From Lucinisca nassula (Eukaryota > Mollusca > Bivalvia > Lucinida > Lucinidae), in NCBI GenBank assembly GCA_963580285.1, contig OY757021.1, positions 92,615,221 through 92,679,220 of the forward strand: 64,000 nt of DNA, written 5' to 3'. Each line of letters opens with the position of its first letter. The first letter of the stretch is position 1. The position numbers and the translations under genes were made by a program. This document shows, one piece after another, positions 63,437 to 64,000 of this stretch. The notes below the pieces were generated by a model that was not told where the DNA came from, did no database searches, and saw only the letters and a list, made by a program, of their open reading frames with translations.

Positions 63437-63691
63437 CATGTCTGCTATAAAATAGCTTTCATATAGAAATTTTGGAACTAATTGATATTTTCTAGACAGT
63501 TGTAAAATCTTGTATCATGAATTTCAGAATGAAGCAGGTGCATTTTAAAAATCTATATATCTTTTTCATAGGAACAAAAGGAAAAAAAATGCTGTAAAAA
63601 TGTTTGTTATTTTGCCCCACCTATTATACCAGTTTATACAATAAAACAGGTGCATGTAGATATAAAATATCACAGCCAGGAAGTACCTTAA

Positions 63692-63905
63692 ATCTTAGCC
63701 CTTCAACTGCTGCATAAATTCTTGGAGCAGATTATAGTTTGATTTCTTAAAATATTTTTCATACTAAATAAGGCTTGACATTACATGTAAATTGTCTGCT
63801 TGGCAGACAATTCGCATGCAATGTCAATCCTTATTTTCACTAAAAATTAAGAAATGCACTTTGAAAATGCTTTCTGCTAGTGGTGATTAGCAGTCAAAGG
63901 GTTAA
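63692..63905. mobile_element. Palindromic MITE, family P4, most complete copy
   Basis: Ends TTAGCCCTTCAACTGCT / AGCAGTCAAAGGGTTAA. Centre AATTGTCTGCTTGGCAGACAATT within the AAGGCTTGACATTACATG arms. The last 95 bases show nothing recognisable. Confidence 0.75.
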
Positions 63906-64000
63906 TGAGAATGGATATACCTTCAGGGGAAGCAACTGTTTCAAGACTAATCGACCATCAAACAATGCTTGAAACATTTTTCTGACCTTTTGACTTTGTA

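Overview
The window is animal DNA, most probably from a bivalve mollusc. The evidence is a host gene with GT-AG introns, a very dense load of short interspersed repeats, and several repeat architectures I associate with heterodont bivalves. These include Helentron-like elements built around tandem units of about 140-460 bp ('pearl'-type elements), tRNA-derived SINEs, and palindromic MITEs. The species cannot be fixed from sequence alone.

Region 1 (1-9417) is the most unusual part. It is a compact, AT-rich block of eleven tightly packed, intronless genes resembling an integrated double-jelly-roll (DJR) DNA virus, of the polinton / polinton-like virus lineage. Recognisable genes are an A32-type packaging ATPase (2123-2752) and a DJR major capsid protein candidate (2777-4042). 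The others are small membrane proteins, a large coiled-coil membrane protein (4086-5408), a conserved protein broken by one in-frame stop (5405-6808), a minor-capsid-like protein (6840-7481), a fibre-like protein (7495-8049) and a double-hydrophobic protein (8076-8651). I see no DNA polymerase, integrase, protease or helicase, so the visible block is a virion-assembly cassette. It is flanked by two 300-bp direct repeats (1-300 and 9119-9417) that differ only by one T in a T-run. The shared segment ends inside a tRNA-like sequence (9383-9456) that is complete only on the right.

Region 2 (9418-36759) is a repeat graveyard. It holds many copies of a roughly 300-bp CAAA-tailed SINE-like family ('family S') and nested Helentron-like elements ('HL' families A, B, C, D, E, H). 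Two paralogous copies of HL-A (14595-18193 and 27820-33193) carry different insertions at exact TA sites: a pogo/Tigger-like element in the first, and a Tc1 and a mariner element in the second. It also holds several MITE families.

Region 3 (36760-61514) carries three exons of one plus-strand host gene, recognised as RIC8 (synembryn, the G-alpha chaperone/exchange factor): 36760-36807, 57647-57872 and 61445-61514. Their phases agree with each other. The 20.8-kb intron between the first two holds a 5.7-kb higher-order tandem-repeat Helentron-like element (38185-43891), further nested SINEs and MITEs, and a final Helentron-like element that stops only 16 bp before the splice acceptor.

Region 4 (61515-64000) is intronic or flanking DNA with more MITEs, one two-unit Helentron-like element and one family S copy. 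No next RIC8 exon was recognised.

A recurring theme is one palindromic core, reading roughly AACAGTG..GATCAGA..TCTGATC..CACTGTT. It sits in the centre of several otherwise unrelated MITE-like families throughout the right half of the window.
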